Made by a program: the position numbers and the translations under genes. DNA of 64,000 bases from Allokutzneria sp. NRRL B-24872 (GTDB taxonomy: Bacteria > Actinomycetota > Actinomycetes > Mycobacteriales > Pseudonocardiaceae), in NCBI RefSeq assembly GCF_002155965.1, contig NZ_MUMH01000059.1, positions 1-64,000 on the forward strand, given 5' to 3'. Below are positions 11,083 to 23,406 of the stretch, piece by piece. Each line of letters opens with the position of its first letter. Position 1 is the stretch's first letter. The notes below the pieces were generated by a model. The model was not told the DNA's origin. It saw only the letters and a list, made by a program, of their open reading frames with translations, and made no database searches.

Positions 11083-11088
11083 TAGGCC

Positions 11089-14694
<3,606 letters not shown>

Positions 14695-14763
14695 ACCTTC
14701 GTCGGCGGGGGCGTCGACCATGGACAGTCGAGCGGTCACGAGAGAAGTTCATAACGTGCCGCC

Positions 14764-16311
14764 ATGACCGATTCGCTGTCCTATTCTCCCCCGGTGCCGC
14801 AGCGCCCCAAGAGGTCCCACGAGATCGGGATCTACGCAGGAACCGTTCTCTCCGCCGCTCTCATGGGCGGGGAGTCGGTGCCGTTCCTGATCACCTCGAT
14901 GGTCATGGCCGTCGTGGCGGTAGCGCTGCGGCACCGGTTTCCCGCTCTGGCATTGGTGATCGGCGGCTTCACCGTCTGGTTCGCCGCGATCGTGCTCGCC
15001 TACAACGCGGGCAGGCGGATCACCCGGCTGCCGGTGCTGATCGCGGCGGTCGCCGGTGACGTGGTGGTCAGCGCGGCGGTGCCGCTGGCCTTCGGGGAGT
15101 GGACCTCGCTGCCCACCACGCTGATGATCGTCGCCAGCGGCGAGGCGTTCCAGGTGATCGTGCCGATCCTGTTCGGCAGGAACGCGATGCGGCGCGCGAT
15201 GCTGGTCGAGGTGCTGCACGACCGCGCGGTGCACCTGGAGCGCGAGCGCCGCTCAGTCGTGGAGCAGGCGAGGGTGCGCGAGCGCTCCCGCATCGCCGTG
15301 GACATGCACGACAACCTCGGCCACCAGCTGACGCTGATCTCCTTGCAGGCGGGCGGGATGAGGCTGACCTCCGACCCCGGCACGGCGCAGGCCGAGTCCG
15401 CGTCGCTGGTCTCCGACACCGCGCAGCGCGCCATGGAGGAACTGCGCGACATCATCGGCGTGCTGGGCGGGCAGCCGGAGCACGCGCGCGTGCTGGAGCA
15501 CCTGCCGGAGCTGCTGTCGGCCGCGCGGGCAAGCGGTGCGGTGATCGACTACGCCGAGACCGGTGCGGCCGTGGAGGTTCCTCGCTCGACCGAGAACGCG
15601 ATCTACCGCGTGGTGCAGGAGGGGCTGACCAACGCCACGCGGCACTCCCCCGGCGCCGAGATCGTGGTGCGGCTGAACCACGACCCCGACGGCGTGATCG
15701 TGGAGGTGCTGAACGGAGCGCCCGCGCGGGAGCCGGAAGGTGGGCTCGGCTGCGGTCAGGGCTTGACCGGCCTGCGGGAGCGGGTCCGGCTGGTCGGCGG
15801 CGTGCTGCACTACGCGTCCACAGTGGACGGTGGGTTCCGATTGGCCGCGGTGCTGCCGCACGAGGGCGTCATGGCCGCGGACTCGCCGGAGCCCGAAGAG
15901 CCCGTGCACCCGTTGGCGGACAAGGCGACCAGCACCATCGTCGAACGGCTCCGCGCCCGCCCGGTCGCACTCGGCCTCACCGTGGCGGGAGTCGCGGTCA
16001 CCGGTCTGGCGGTGCTGGCGCTGACGATCGCGTTCATGCTGGTCCGCAACGCACCGCTGCTCGGCGCGGCCGAGTTCGACAGAGTCCACATCGGACAGTC
16101 CGAGCGCGAGGTGGTCAACGGCATGCAGATCCCGCACCCCCGGCTCCAGCCGACGCTGGCCGCACAGGTCGGCGCCGAGCCCCCGAACGCGCGCTGCACC
16201 TACTACTACGGTGATCTCTTCCTGTCCGGCGGGGCCGAGGCGTTCCGGTTCTGCTTCGCCGACGGCAAGCTGATCGACAAGCAGCGCGTCGTGCTCACGC
16301 GACCGTTCTGA
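14764..16311 (+). CDS. NarL-type sensor histidine kinase with extra C-terminal membrane-anchored domain
   Basis: A 515-aa protein. Residues about 20-150 hold four to five membrane helices. The dimerisation/phosphoacceptor segment has His182 in DMHDNLGHQLTLI (HisKA_3), and the ATPase part follows (NAIYRVVQEGLTNATRHS as N-box, then GLGCGQGLTGLRERV). Unusually, the protein does not end there: another membrane helix (about 402-428) is followed by about 85 residues that would lie outside the cell, with two Cys (ARCTYYY, FRFCFAD). That tail may be the sensing part. TAACGT (14752-14757), six bases before the ATG, suggests a leaderless transcript. The response regulator begins 16 bases after the stop. 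Confidence 0.88.
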   Translation: MTDSLSYSPPVPQRPKRSHEIGIYAGTVLSAALMGGESVPFLITSMVMAVVAVALRHRFPALALVIGGFTVWFAAIVLAYNAGRRITRLPVLIAAVAGDVVVSAAVPLAFGEWTSLPTTLMIVASGEAFQVIVPILFGRNAMRRAMLVEVLHDRAVHLERERRSVVEQARVRERSRIAVDMHDNLGHQLTLISLQAGGMRLTSDPGTAQAESASLVSDTAQRAMEELRDIIGVLGGQPEHARVLEHLPELLSAARASGAVIDYAETGAAVEVPRSTENAIYRVVQEGLTNATRHSPGAEIVVRLNHDPDGVIVEVLNGAPAREPEGGLGCGQGLTGLRERVRLVGGVLHYASTVDGGFRLAAVLPHEGVMAADSPEPEEPVHPLADKATSTIVERLRARPVALGLTVAGVAVTGLAVLALTIAFMLVRNAPLLGAAEFDRVHIGQSEREVVNGMQIPHPRLQPTLAAQVGAEPPNARCTYYYGDLFLSGGAEAFRFCFADGKLIDKQRVVLTRPF

Positions 16312-16327
16312 ACGGAGAGGCACAGCA

Positions 16328-16984
16328 GTGATCCGGGTGATCGTCGCCGACGACGAACAGCTCGTGCGCGCGGGCATCAAGCTGGTGCTCTTCTCCGCGC
16401 CGGACATCGAGGTGGTCGCCGAGGCCGCCGATGGCAGGACCGCCGTGACCGCGGCGGTGGCGCACCCGGCCGACGTGGTGTTGCTGGACATCAGGATGCC
16501 GCGACTGGACGGGCTCGACGCGCTCGCGGAGATCCGCAGGCTCGTGCCGAGGTCGAAGGTCGTCATGCTGACCACCTTCGGCGAGAGCGGCAACATCGCG
16601 CGGGCGTTGGACGCGGGCGCGGTCGGCTTCCTGCTCAAGGACCGCGCAGCCGAGGAGCTGATCGGCGCGGTGCGGGCGATCGCGGCGGGGGACGCCTACC
16701 TGTCCCCCTCGGTGACGAAGTGGGTGATCGGTCGCGGCGGGAGCACCAGCTCTCGCGGCGCCGACGCCCAGCGCCGGGTGGCGACGCTGAGCGAGCGGGA
16801 GCGGGAAGTGCTCGAACTGCTCGCGCAGGGCATGTCCAACGCCGACATCGCCGGGCGGTTGTTCACCAGCGAGGCCACCGTGAAGAGCTACATGACCAAG
16901 GTGCTCGGCAAGCTGGAGTGCGCCAACCGCGTGCAGGCCGCGATCCTCGCCCACGAAGCCGGCCTCGGCCAACCCTCCACATGA
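16328..16984 (+). CDS. NarL/LuxR-type response regulator
   Basis: A 218-aa protein from GTG 16328, partner of the kinase just upstream. The receiver domain (1-120) has the acidic pair DDE at 8-10, phosphoacceptor Asp54 in VVLLDIRMP, a Thr in MLTTF and the Lys in LLKDR. The LuxR helix-turn-helix lies at about 150-215 (LSEREREVLELLAQGMSNADI, then VKSYMTKVLGKL). A large hairpin terminator follows. Targets are unknown. Confidence 0.92.
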   Translation: MIRVIVADDEQLVRAGIKLVLFSAPDIEVVAEAADGRTAVTAAVAHPADVVLLDIRMPRLDGLDALAEIRRLVPRSKVVMLTTFGESGNIARALDAGAVGFLLKDRAAEELIGAVRAIAAGDAYLSPSVTKWVIGRGGSTSSRGADAQRRVATLSEREREVLELLAQGMSNADIAGRLFTSEATVKSYMTKVLGKLECANRVQAAILAHEAGLGQPST

Positions 16985-17045
16985 CCCCAGCCCCACGCAC
17001 TCCCCCCTTCGCCCCGCCTCATCACGCGCCGAGGTGGTCTGGACG

Positions 17046-17114
17046 ACTCCCGTTTCGTACCGAAAGCGGGAAATGGGAGCGCTCTTTTCCCCGATACCGG
17101 TACGAAACGGGAGT
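17046..17114. terminator. Long inverted repeat after the two-component operon
   Basis: ACTCCCGTTTCGTACC (17046-17061) is exactly complementary to 17099-17114. Inside it CGGGAAA and TTTTCCCCG can pair too, so the RNA would form one long hairpin. Perfect 16-base arms are longer than an average terminator. Confidence 0.7.
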
Positions 17115-17205
17115 GGGGCTTGGCCGACGTTGAGCGCGTGACAACCACGGGTTGTGCGGGTGGTTGTTTGCCTGGCGGGGTGCGGGGGTGGCTTGATCTT
17201 CGGCT

Positions 17206-18402
17206 GTGTGGTGGCTCTGGACGGCGTACGCGGTGAGCACGGCGGGCACCTGGCTCGCCTTCGACGCGTTCCCGATGATCGCGATCCTGGTGCTGGACGC
17301 GGGCCCGGCGGAGGTCTCGGCGCTGGCGGCGGCAGGTCTCGCGGTGGGCGCGGTGCTGGCGGTCCCGCTCGGGCCGTGGGTGGAGGTCCGGAGCAAGCGC
17401 CCGGTGATGATCGCGATGGACCTCGTGCGGTGCGCGGCGGTGCTGAGCGTGCCGGTGGCGTTCGCGCTCGGCTGGCTCGGCTTCGCCCAGCTCCTGCTCG
17501 TCTCGGTGGTGGTGATCGCGGCCGACATCACGTTCACGGCGGCCAGCGGAGCGCTGGTCAAGGCCCTCGCTCCGCCGGAGCAGCTGCTGCGCGTGAACGG
17601 GCGGTTCGAGGCGACGATGTGGACCGCCTCCGCGCTCGGCCCGCCGTTGGGTGCTGCGGCGCTCGGCGTGTTCGGGCCGGTGATCACGGTGGTGGCCAAC
17701 GGGATCAGCTACCTGCTGTCGGCGTTGGCGCTGCGGAAGGTCGGCGCTGAGCCACCTCCGCCCGCCAAGGCGCACCGGTTCAGCCGCGCGGACCTGGTCG
17801 AGGGGTGGCGGCACGTGCTGGCCGACCCGGTGCTGCGCCGGTTCTTCGCGAACACGCTGCTGGTGAACGGCTTGATCATGGCGACGTCGCCGCCGTTCGC
17901 GGTGCTCATGCTGGGCGAACTGGGCTTCGCGCCGTGGCAGTACGGCTTCGCGTTCGGCGTGGCGTGCCTCGGCGGGCTGATCGGCTCGCGCGTGGTCCAC
18001 CCGCTCGTGGCGCGGTTCGGCCGGGACCGGGTCATGATCACCGCTGGCGTGCTGCGCACTTGCTGGCCGGTCGGGTTGGGCTTCGTGCACCCGGGAGTCG
18101 GCGGCCTGCTCCTGGTCATCGGCGTGGAGCTGGTGCTGATCCTGTGCATGGGTGTGTTCAACCCGGTTTTCGCCACCTATCGGTTGGAGCGCGTGCCGAA
18201 GGACCGCGTCGTGCGCGTGCTGTCGGCGTGGTCGATCACGAGCAAAGCCGCCACGGCGCTGTTCACCGGTCTGTGGGGTGTACTGGGCGGACTCATCGGC
18301 GCCCGAGCCGCGATCACCGTCGCCGGAGTGCTACTGCTGGCCACGCCACTCCTGCTTCCCAGTTTGAAGCTTTTGGAGCATCCATCAGGGAAGATCGAGT
18401 AA
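17206..18402 (+). CDS. MFS transporter
   Basis: A 398-aa protein with about 12 membrane helices and no long soluble region. The conserved loop between helices 2 and 3 is partly kept (GPWVEVRSKRPVMI), and helix 5 has the glycine-rich SALGPPLGAAALGVFG pattern of drug exporters. It looks like the MFS_3/enterobactin-exporter type. The start is GTG at 17206 (MWWLWTAYAVS); no ribosome site is obvious. The erythromycin-esterase-family gene begins 37 bases downstream on the same strand, so export and detoxification of a compound may be combined, which is only a contextual hint. Confidence 0.85.
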   Translation: MWWLWTAYAVSTAGTWLAFDAFPMIAILVLDAGPAEVSALAAAGLAVGAVLAVPLGPWVEVRSKRPVMIAMDLVRCAAVLSVPVAFALGWLGFAQLLLVSVVVIAADITFTAASGALVKALAPPEQLLRVNGRFEATMWTASALGPPLGAAALGVFGPVITVVANGISYLLSALALRKVGAEPPPPAKAHRFSRADLVEGWRHVLADPVLRRFFANTLLVNGLIMATSPPFAVLMLGELGFAPWQYGFAFGVACLGGLIGSRVVHPLVARFGRDRVMITAGVLRTCWPVGLGFVHPGVGGLLLVIGVELVLILCMGVFNPVFATYRLERVPKDRVVRVLSAWSITSKAATALFTGLWGVLGGLIGARAAITVAGVLLLATPLLLPSLKLLEHPSGKIE

Positions 18403-18438
18403 AACCGCCAACGGGTACTTCAACGATACGGTTGAGGT

Positions 18439-19656
18439 ATGACTGTGCAGGACTCCGGCTGGGCGTGTGACGACCTCGGCACCGCGCTCACGAACCTCCT
18501 CGACTCCTTCCCCACGCGTCCCCGACTGCTCGGGCTCGGCGAACCCATGCACCTGGAGGAAGCCTTTCCCAGGCTGCGCAACAGGATCTTCCAGCACCTC
18601 GTCGAGCACGAGGGCTACCGCTGCGTGGCGATCGAGAGCGACTGCCTCTCCGGGCTGATCGTCGACGACTACGTGACCGAGGGCGTCGGCTCGCTCGAAA
18701 CCGTGCTGCGACAGGGTTTCAGCCACCAGGTCGGCGAGTACGCGGCGACCCGCGAGCTGATCACCTGGATGCGCGGCTTCAACGAGGGCCGCCCGTTCGC
18801 CGACCGCGTGCGCTTCGCGGGCTTCGACGCACCATTGGAGATGATCTCCGCCGCGAGCCCCCGGCAGGCGCTCCTCGCAGTCCACGCCTACCTCGCCGGC
18901 ACCGATCTTCCTTGCACAGCGGAGAGGATCGACCAGCTCATCGGTGACGACGCCGCGTGGACGTCGACCGAGGCGATGATGGACCCGGCGAAGTCGCTCG
19001 GCGGCTCGGCGGAGGTGAAGGAACTGCGGCTGATCGCCGACGAGCTGCAAGCGCTGTTGCTGACCGAGTCTCCCAGGTTGATCTCCACGACCTCGCTGGA
19101 GTCGTGGCGGCGGGCCGCCCTGCACGCGCGCACCGCGACCGGCCTGCTGCGCTACCACGCTGCGGCGGCGGACACGTCGCCGCAGCGCATCTCCCGGATG
19201 CTCGGCCTGCGGGAGGCGATGATGGCGGAGAACCTGGCCGCGCTCACGCACCGCACGCTCGTCTTCGCGCAGAACAGCCACCTCCAGCGCCAACCGAGCG
19301 TGTGGGTGCTGGCGGGACAGCGCTTGGAGTGGTGGGGCGCCGGGGCGATCATGTCACCACAGCTCGGCGACGAGTACGCGTTCATCGCCCTGGCACTGGG
19401 TTCCGCGCCGCACTGCGGCCTCCCCGCGCCGCAACCGGACACCTTCGAGGGCGTGCTGTCCGAGCTGCCCGGCGATGAGTACCTGTTCAGCTCGCGGCAG
19501 CTCGCCGCAGCGCTCGATGGGCAGAACTTGGTGCTGCGCAAGGACGAAGCGACCCACCAGGGCTACTTCCCGTTCGACACGCGACACCTCGGGGACACCG
19601 ACGGCATCGCGTTCCTGAAGCACGTTCCGTCAGTCGACGCCGATGCTCATCGCTGA
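18439..19656 (+). CDS. Erythromycin esterase family protein
   Basis: A 405-aa protein of the EreA/EreB-like family. Characteristic pieces are GLGEPMHLEEAFPRLR near the N-terminus (Glu/His of the active site), VAIESDC, GFDAPLE and AQNSHLQRQ toward the end. Proven members open macrolide lactones; many chromosomal homologues have unknown substrates. TACGGT (18427-18432), exactly six bases before the ATG, suggests a leaderless mRNA. The 3' end overlaps the convergent DUF6882-like gene by 27 bases. It lies about 14 kb from the PKS cluster, so a self-resistance role is possible but not shown. Confidence 0.8.
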   Translation: MTVQDSGWACDDLGTALTNLLDSFPTRPRLLGLGEPMHLEEAFPRLRNRIFQHLVEHEGYRCVAIESDCLSGLIVDDYVTEGVGSLETVLRQGFSHQVGEYAATRELITWMRGFNEGRPFADRVRFAGFDAPLEMISAASPRQALLAVHAYLAGTDLPCTAERIDQLIGDDAAWTSTEAMMDPAKSLGGSAEVKELRLIADELQALLLTESPRLISTTSLESWRRAALHARTATGLLRYHAAAADTSPQRISRMLGLREAMMAENLAALTHRTLVFAQNSHLQRQPSVWVLAGQRLEWWGAGAIMSPQLGDEYAFIALALGSAPHCGLPAPQPDTFEGVLSELPGDEYLFSSRQLAAALDGQNLVLRKDEATHQGYFPFDTRHLGDTDGIAFLKHVPSVDADAHR

Positions 19657-20328
19657 CACCAGGTTGTTCTCGGTGAACCCCACGGTCGCCCCGACACCCG
19701 GCCCTTCGATGCGCATCTGCGTGTCGTTCTCCTGCACGCGAAGACCCCGGTTGATGGCGTAGGAGCGGAAAGCGCGGCGCTGGTCGTAGAGGCGCAGCTC
19801 CGCCAAGCTCATATGCAGCACACGGGACACTCGCGAGAAGTCCGGCTCGGGCAGGGCGAACGACGGGTGCTCGATGAGCATGCCGAACCGCGTACCGCGA
19901 CCGACCATCGCCTGGTAGCCGGTCCACCGCCCCAGCACGGCCTTCGCGGCCTCCATCATCTGCGACGCGACCACGGAGGGCTCGGTCGGCGCGCCGGGGA
20001 GGGCGTCGAAGGGGATCTCCGCCTCGGTCAGCTCGGAGATCCCGTGCTCCTCGCCGTACTCGCGCAGCCGCTCGGCCAGCGAGGTCACCTCGGGCCGGTA
20101 GTCGTCCGGGCGGCTCGCCCACGACCACAACCAGGACCGCGGTCCCGGTGCGGCGCTGCCGAGCAGGTGTAGCGCCGACACGGTCAAGGGCTTGTCGCCG
20201 GTGAACGCGAAGCGGGGCACGGTGAAGTCGACCGTCCACGGCGGGATGCCGACCACATCGGCCAGGTGCAGCTGGTGTTCGAGCGACAGCAGGGCTGCCT
20301 CGTCCTGGAGTTCGACAAAGGTTGGCAC
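19630..20328 (-). CDS. DUF6882-like cytoplasmic protein of unknown function
   Basis: About 232 aa. The N-terminus (PTFVELQDEAALLSLEHQLHL) and the aromatic middle (RSWLWSWAS) match proteins annotated as DUF6882. No catalytic motif or signal is visible. The GTG at 20328 is preferred over the GTG at 20352 because TACTGT lies seven bases before it and because the family pattern begins at PTF. A perfect GGGACA-C-TGTCCC operator at 20370-20384 lies between this gene and the divergent P-loop gene. The 3' end overlaps the esterase gene on the other strand. Confidence 0.65.
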   Translation of the reverse strand: MPTFVELQDEAALLSLEHQLHLADVVGIPPWTVDFTVPRFAFTGDKPLTVSALHLLGSAAPGPRSWLWSWASRPDDYRPEVTSLAERLREYGEEHGISELTEAEIPFDALPGAPTEPSVVASQMMEAAKAVLGRWTGYQAMVGRGTRFGMLIEHPSFALPEPDFSRVSRVLHMSLAELRLYDQRRAFRSYAINRGLRVQENDTQMRIEGPGVGATVGFTENNLVSAMSIGVD

Positions 20329-20369
20329 GGCGGCGACAGTACCGTTCGGCACCCCGGGTCACCCGAATC

Positions 20370-20384
20370 CGGGACACTGTCCCG
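20370..20384. promoter_or_regulatory. Third copy of the GGGACA-N-TGTCCC operator
   Basis: CGGGACACTGTCCCG is identical to the operator at 26390-26404, which stands in front of a TetR gene 6 kb away. Here it lies between two divergent genes (starts 20328 and 20445). The shared 15-base palindrome implies one regulator for both loci. Confidence 0.7.
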
Positions 20385-20444
20385 CTGGTTTCACGAACGT
20401 CGATGCGAGGCACGACGCCCGCGCGGGCCGCATAGCCTCTCCGC

Positions 20445-20912
20445 GTGGCGAAGATCTTGATCACCGGCATGTCCGGCACCGGGAAGTCCTCCGCGCTGCG
20501 GGCGCTGGCCGCGAGGGGACACCGAACCGTCGACACCGACACCGACGAGTGGAGCCGGTGGACGTCCGAGCCCGACTGGGTGTGGCGCGAGGACGCCATG
20601 ACCGCGCTGCTGACCGAACACCGCGACGGCGCTCTCTTCGTGGCCGGCTGCAAGACCAACCAGGTCGACTTCTACCCGCTGTTCGACCACGTCGTCCTGC
20701 TCAGCGCGCCCGCCCCGGTGCTGCTCGCCCGCATCGCCGCGCGCACCGACAACCCCTACGGCAAAAGCGATTCCGAGCGCGCCGCCGTCCTGGAGAACCT
20801 GGCCCTCGTCGAGCCCCTGCTGCGCGCGTCCGCGACGCTCGAAGTCGATGCCTCCGCTCCGCTGGAGAAGGTCGTGGACCGCTTGGAGGCGTTGGTCAGC
20901 CGCCGAACATGA
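20445..20912 (+). CDS. P-loop kinase-like protein
   Basis: A 155-aa protein that starts with a Walker A motif, ILITGMSGTGKSSALRAL, and has DTDTDEWSRW as a likely acid/metal region. It resembles adenylate- or shikimate-kinase-like single-domain phosphotransferases whose substrates are unknown. TAGCCT (20433-20438) lies exactly six bases before the GTG, predicting a leaderless transcript. The TetR-type operator is 60 bases upstream. Its 3' end overlaps the convergent transporter gene by 17 bases. Confidence 0.75.
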   Translation: MAKILITGMSGTGKSSALRALAARGHRTVDTDTDEWSRWTSEPDWVWREDAMTALLTEHRDGALFVAGCKTNQVDFYPLFDHVVLLSAPAPVLLARIAARTDNPYGKSDSERAAVLENLALVEPLLRASATLEVDASAPLEKVVDRLEALVSRRT

Positions 20913-22128
20913 GCACGCCGAGCCACAGGCCCAGTACGGCGAGGACGATCGACAGCGGCACGGTGAGCAGGCCGAGCCGGGTGAACTCGCCGAGGTCGGG
21001 CTGGGTGTCGTGCTGGTGCACGATCCGCCGCCACAGCAGCGTCGCCAGCGAGCCGACGTAGGTGAGGTTGGGGCCGAGGTTCACGCCGATCAGCACGGCG
21101 AGCACCACGGGGGTCCCGGCAGCGGCGGCCAGCGGCAGGAGCACCAGCACAGCGGGCAGGTTGTTGATCAGATTGGCCACGACTGCGGCGATGGTGGCCG
21201 CGAGCAGCAGGGCGAGCAGCGAGGAACCCGTGGGCATCAGGTGGCCGAGGGCGGCGGCGAGGCCGTTGTCCACCACGGCGCGGACCACCACGGCCAACGC
21301 CAGCACGAACGCCAGGAAGGGCACGTTCGCCGCGCGCACGATGGCGAACGCGGTGGTGCGCCGACGCTGAAGCGCGCGAAGCGCAAGAGCGAGCGCTCCG
21401 GCCGAAGCGACCCATCCCGGGCTGAGGCCGACCAGGGACGTGGCCGCGAAACCCGCGAGGGTCAGCCCGAGCACGACGAGCGCGAAGGTCGGCGTCGGCA
21501 CGGGCGGAGCGGACTCGCGCGCACGAAGCGCGGCGTTGAGGTCTGCGGCGAAGAACCGGCGGAACACCACGTACTCGGTGGCGACCGCGATCACCGAAGG
21601 CAACGCCATCAGAGCGGTGAAGTGCAGGAAGGAGATCCCGGTCGCCGCGACAGCGAGCAGGTTGGTCAGATTGGACACGGGCAGCAGCAGGGACGCCGAG
21701 TTCGCGAGGTGCGCGCAGGCGTAGACGTGCGGCTTCGACCGGATGCCGAGCCGAGCGGCGGTCGCGAACACCACCGGTGTCAGGAGCACGACCGTCGCGT
21801 CCAGGCTCAGCACCACCGTGATCACCGCCGCGACCGCGAACACCGCCAGCAGCAACCGGCGCGGGCGACCGTCGCTCACGCGGGCCATCAGCGCTCCGGC
21901 GTACTGGAAGAGACCTTCCTCCTCGCACAGCCGTCCGAGCACCAGCACCGCCGCGAGGAAACCGACCACCGGCGCCAGGCGGGTGATCTCGGCCCACGCC
22001 TCGGGCACGGGGATCGCTCCGACCGCCAGCACGAGCCCGGCGGCGGGAACGGCGACCACCGCCTCCGGCAGGCCCCTCGGCCGCATCACCGCGACGATCA
22101 ACACCACGAGCAGCACGGCGACGGACAC
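20896..22128 (-). CDS. ArsB/SLC13-type membrane transporter
   Basis: A 410-aa, very hydrophobic protein with 10-12 predicted membrane helices. The pattern VLSLDATVVLLTPVV and, in the second half, NLINNLPAVLVLLP followed by GVNLGPNLTYVGSLATLLW is the inverted-repeat signature of the ArsB/NhaD/SLC13 (ion transporter) superfamily. The last motif is very close to ArsB arsenite exporters. No ars genes are nearby, so the ion is uncertain. The start is taken as GTG 22128; the open frame extends upstream without a better start codon, and a GGGGAGG lies about 24 bases before it. Confidence 0.82.
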   Translation of the reverse strand: MSVAVLLVVLIVAVMRPRGLPEAVVAVPAAGLVLAVGAIPVPEAWAEITRLAPVVGFLAAVLVLGRLCEEEGLFQYAGALMARVSDGRPRRLLLAVFAVAAVITVVLSLDATVVLLTPVVFATAARLGIRSKPHVYACAHLANSASLLLPVSNLTNLLAVAATGISFLHFTALMALPSVIAVATEYVVFRRFFAADLNAALRARESAPPVPTPTFALVVLGLTLAGFAATSLVGLSPGWVASAGALALALRALQRRRTTAFAIVRAANVPFLAFVLALAVVVRAVVDNGLAAALGHLMPTGSSLLALLLAATIAAVVANLINNLPAVLVLLPLAAAAGTPVVLAVLIGVNLGPNLTYVGSLATLLWRRIVHQHDTQPDLGEFTRLGLLTVPLSIVLAVLGLWLGVLMFGG

Positions 22129-22180
22129 CAGCTCAGCGACCCACCCGGACAGAACGCACCTCCCCCACGCCAGGGGAATC

Positions 22181-22828
22181 CTAGGAGGCAGCGCCGAGCA
22201 GCGGCAGGCACGCCGCGAGGCCGCGCACGGTGACCTCCGTCGCGCGACGGCTCCGCCAAGCGTCCTCGGTGATCCGCAGGCGGTGCTCGAAAGCGAGCGC
22301 GCCGCGGATCACCTGGCGCGAGGTGCCGACCTCCTCGTAGCCGAGCTTGCGCGACACCGCCAGCGAGGCCCTGTTGTCGACGAACGCGCTGGAGGACGCC
22401 TCGGCCGCGCCGAGTCCTTCGAAGGCCAGGTGCAGCACGGCCGCGCGCATCTCGGTGCCGATGCCCTGGCCGTGGAACCGCTTGCCCAGCCAAGAGCCCG
22501 TGTGCACCTCGCGGGTGATCGCGAAGTCCCGCGCGCCGATGCTCTGCTGGCCCACCACGACGCCGTCGCGGAACACCGCCAGGTTCAGCTCCCACATGTC
22601 CGGGGCCCACGCACCGAGCTGCGCCCAGTGGTGCTGCACGACTCCGCGCGCCACGTCGGCGGGCGGCTGGTCGGTCCACGCGGCGGCGAAGGGCATGACC
22701 TCCGGGTCGTGGATGCCTTCGGCGGCCAGCTCCGCCAGCGCGGCCAGCTCCTCCGGCGCGGGCAGGCGCAGTTCCAGGCGCGGCGTGCCCAGCCGGAGCC
22801 CGAGGAGCGGGAAGTGGTCGACCAGCAT
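22181..22828 (-). CDS. GNAT-family N-acetyltransferase, RimJ/RimL-like
   Basis: A 215-aa protein. The pattern MWELNLAVFRDGVVVGQQSIG, then GSWLGKRFHGQGIGTEMRAAVLHLAFEGLGA (acetyl-CoA loop Q-G-x-G) and SSSAFVDNRASLAVSRKLGYEEVG, is the standard fold of ribosomal-protein or small-molecule acetyltransferases. The substrate is unknown. It lies 52 bases upstream of the transporter start on the same strand and may be co-transcribed with it. Confidence 0.85.
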   Translation of the reverse strand: MLVDHFPLLGLRLGTPRLELRLPAPEELAALAELAAEGIHDPEVMPFAAAWTDQPPADVARGVVQHHWAQLGAWAPDMWELNLAVFRDGVVVGQQSIGARDFAITREVHTGSWLGKRFHGQGIGTEMRAAVLHLAFEGLGAAEASSSAFVDNRASLAVSRKLGYEEVGTSRQVIRGALAFEHRLRITEDAWRSRRATEVTVRGLAACLPLLGAAS

Positions 22829-22947
22829 GCCCCCATCCTGACCTGCGAAACCGCTTCGAGTGAATTCGTTTTCTGTCGCGGTTGGACGGTGAACGCGGGG
22901 CTACACGCAGCTGTAGGGGGAATTCGGCGGAGTCGGTGGAGGCGAAG

Positions 22948-23406
22948 ATGAGCAGCACGGCGGGCGTCTACGGCAGGGCATCGCTCAACGACGAGGCCGC
23001 GCACAGCATCGCCGAGATGCACCACGCGATCGCCGCCGTCGGACCACCCGCGCAGACCCAACGCCTGCTCGCGGCGCGCTCCGCCCTGCGCACGTGCGCC
23101 GACGCCGCCGAGGAGCTGTTCGAGTGCAAGTGCACCACGGCCGTTGGCGACCTGGTGAACGTCACGCGCACGGCGCTGTGCCTGCTGGAGATCACGTTGT
23201 GCGAACTGTTCACCTCGTGGGGCGCGCGCACTCCGGCTCCGCCGGTGACCCACCGCTGGGACGCGGAGACCGTGCTGCACGAACTCGCGGTCCCCTTGCT
23301 GCGCCTGGGAAACGTGCTGTGGACCGAGGCGAACAGCTCGCGCATCCGCTACGTCAGCGAGCAGGTCCAACGCGTCGCCGGTGACACCCTCGCCCTCACC
23401 CGCTGA
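22948..23406 (+). CDS. Hypothetical actinomycete protein
   Basis: A 152-aa, mostly helical protein with no signal or membrane segment. Residues 45-80 contain several Cys (RTCADAAEELFECKC, then TALCLLEITLCEL). I do not recognise a family. The ATG at 22948 has GGAGG five bases upstream, which decides the start against a longer open frame from 22882. It is convergent with the penicillin-binding protein gene; the two stop codons are adjacent (23406/23407), leaving no room for a terminator. Confidence 0.65.
   Translation: MSSTAGVYGRASLNDEAAHSIAEMHHAIAAVGPPAQTQRLLAARSALRTCADAAEELFECKCTTAVGDLVNVTRTALCLLEITLCELFTSWGARTPAPPVTHRWDAETVLHELAVPLLRLGNVLWTEANSSRIRYVSEQVQRVAGDTLALTR

Noticed and set aside
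20352-20352. GTG at 20352 as start of the DUF6882-like gene
   Set aside because: Family similarity starts eight codons later, and the -10-like TACTGT fits a leaderless start at 20328.
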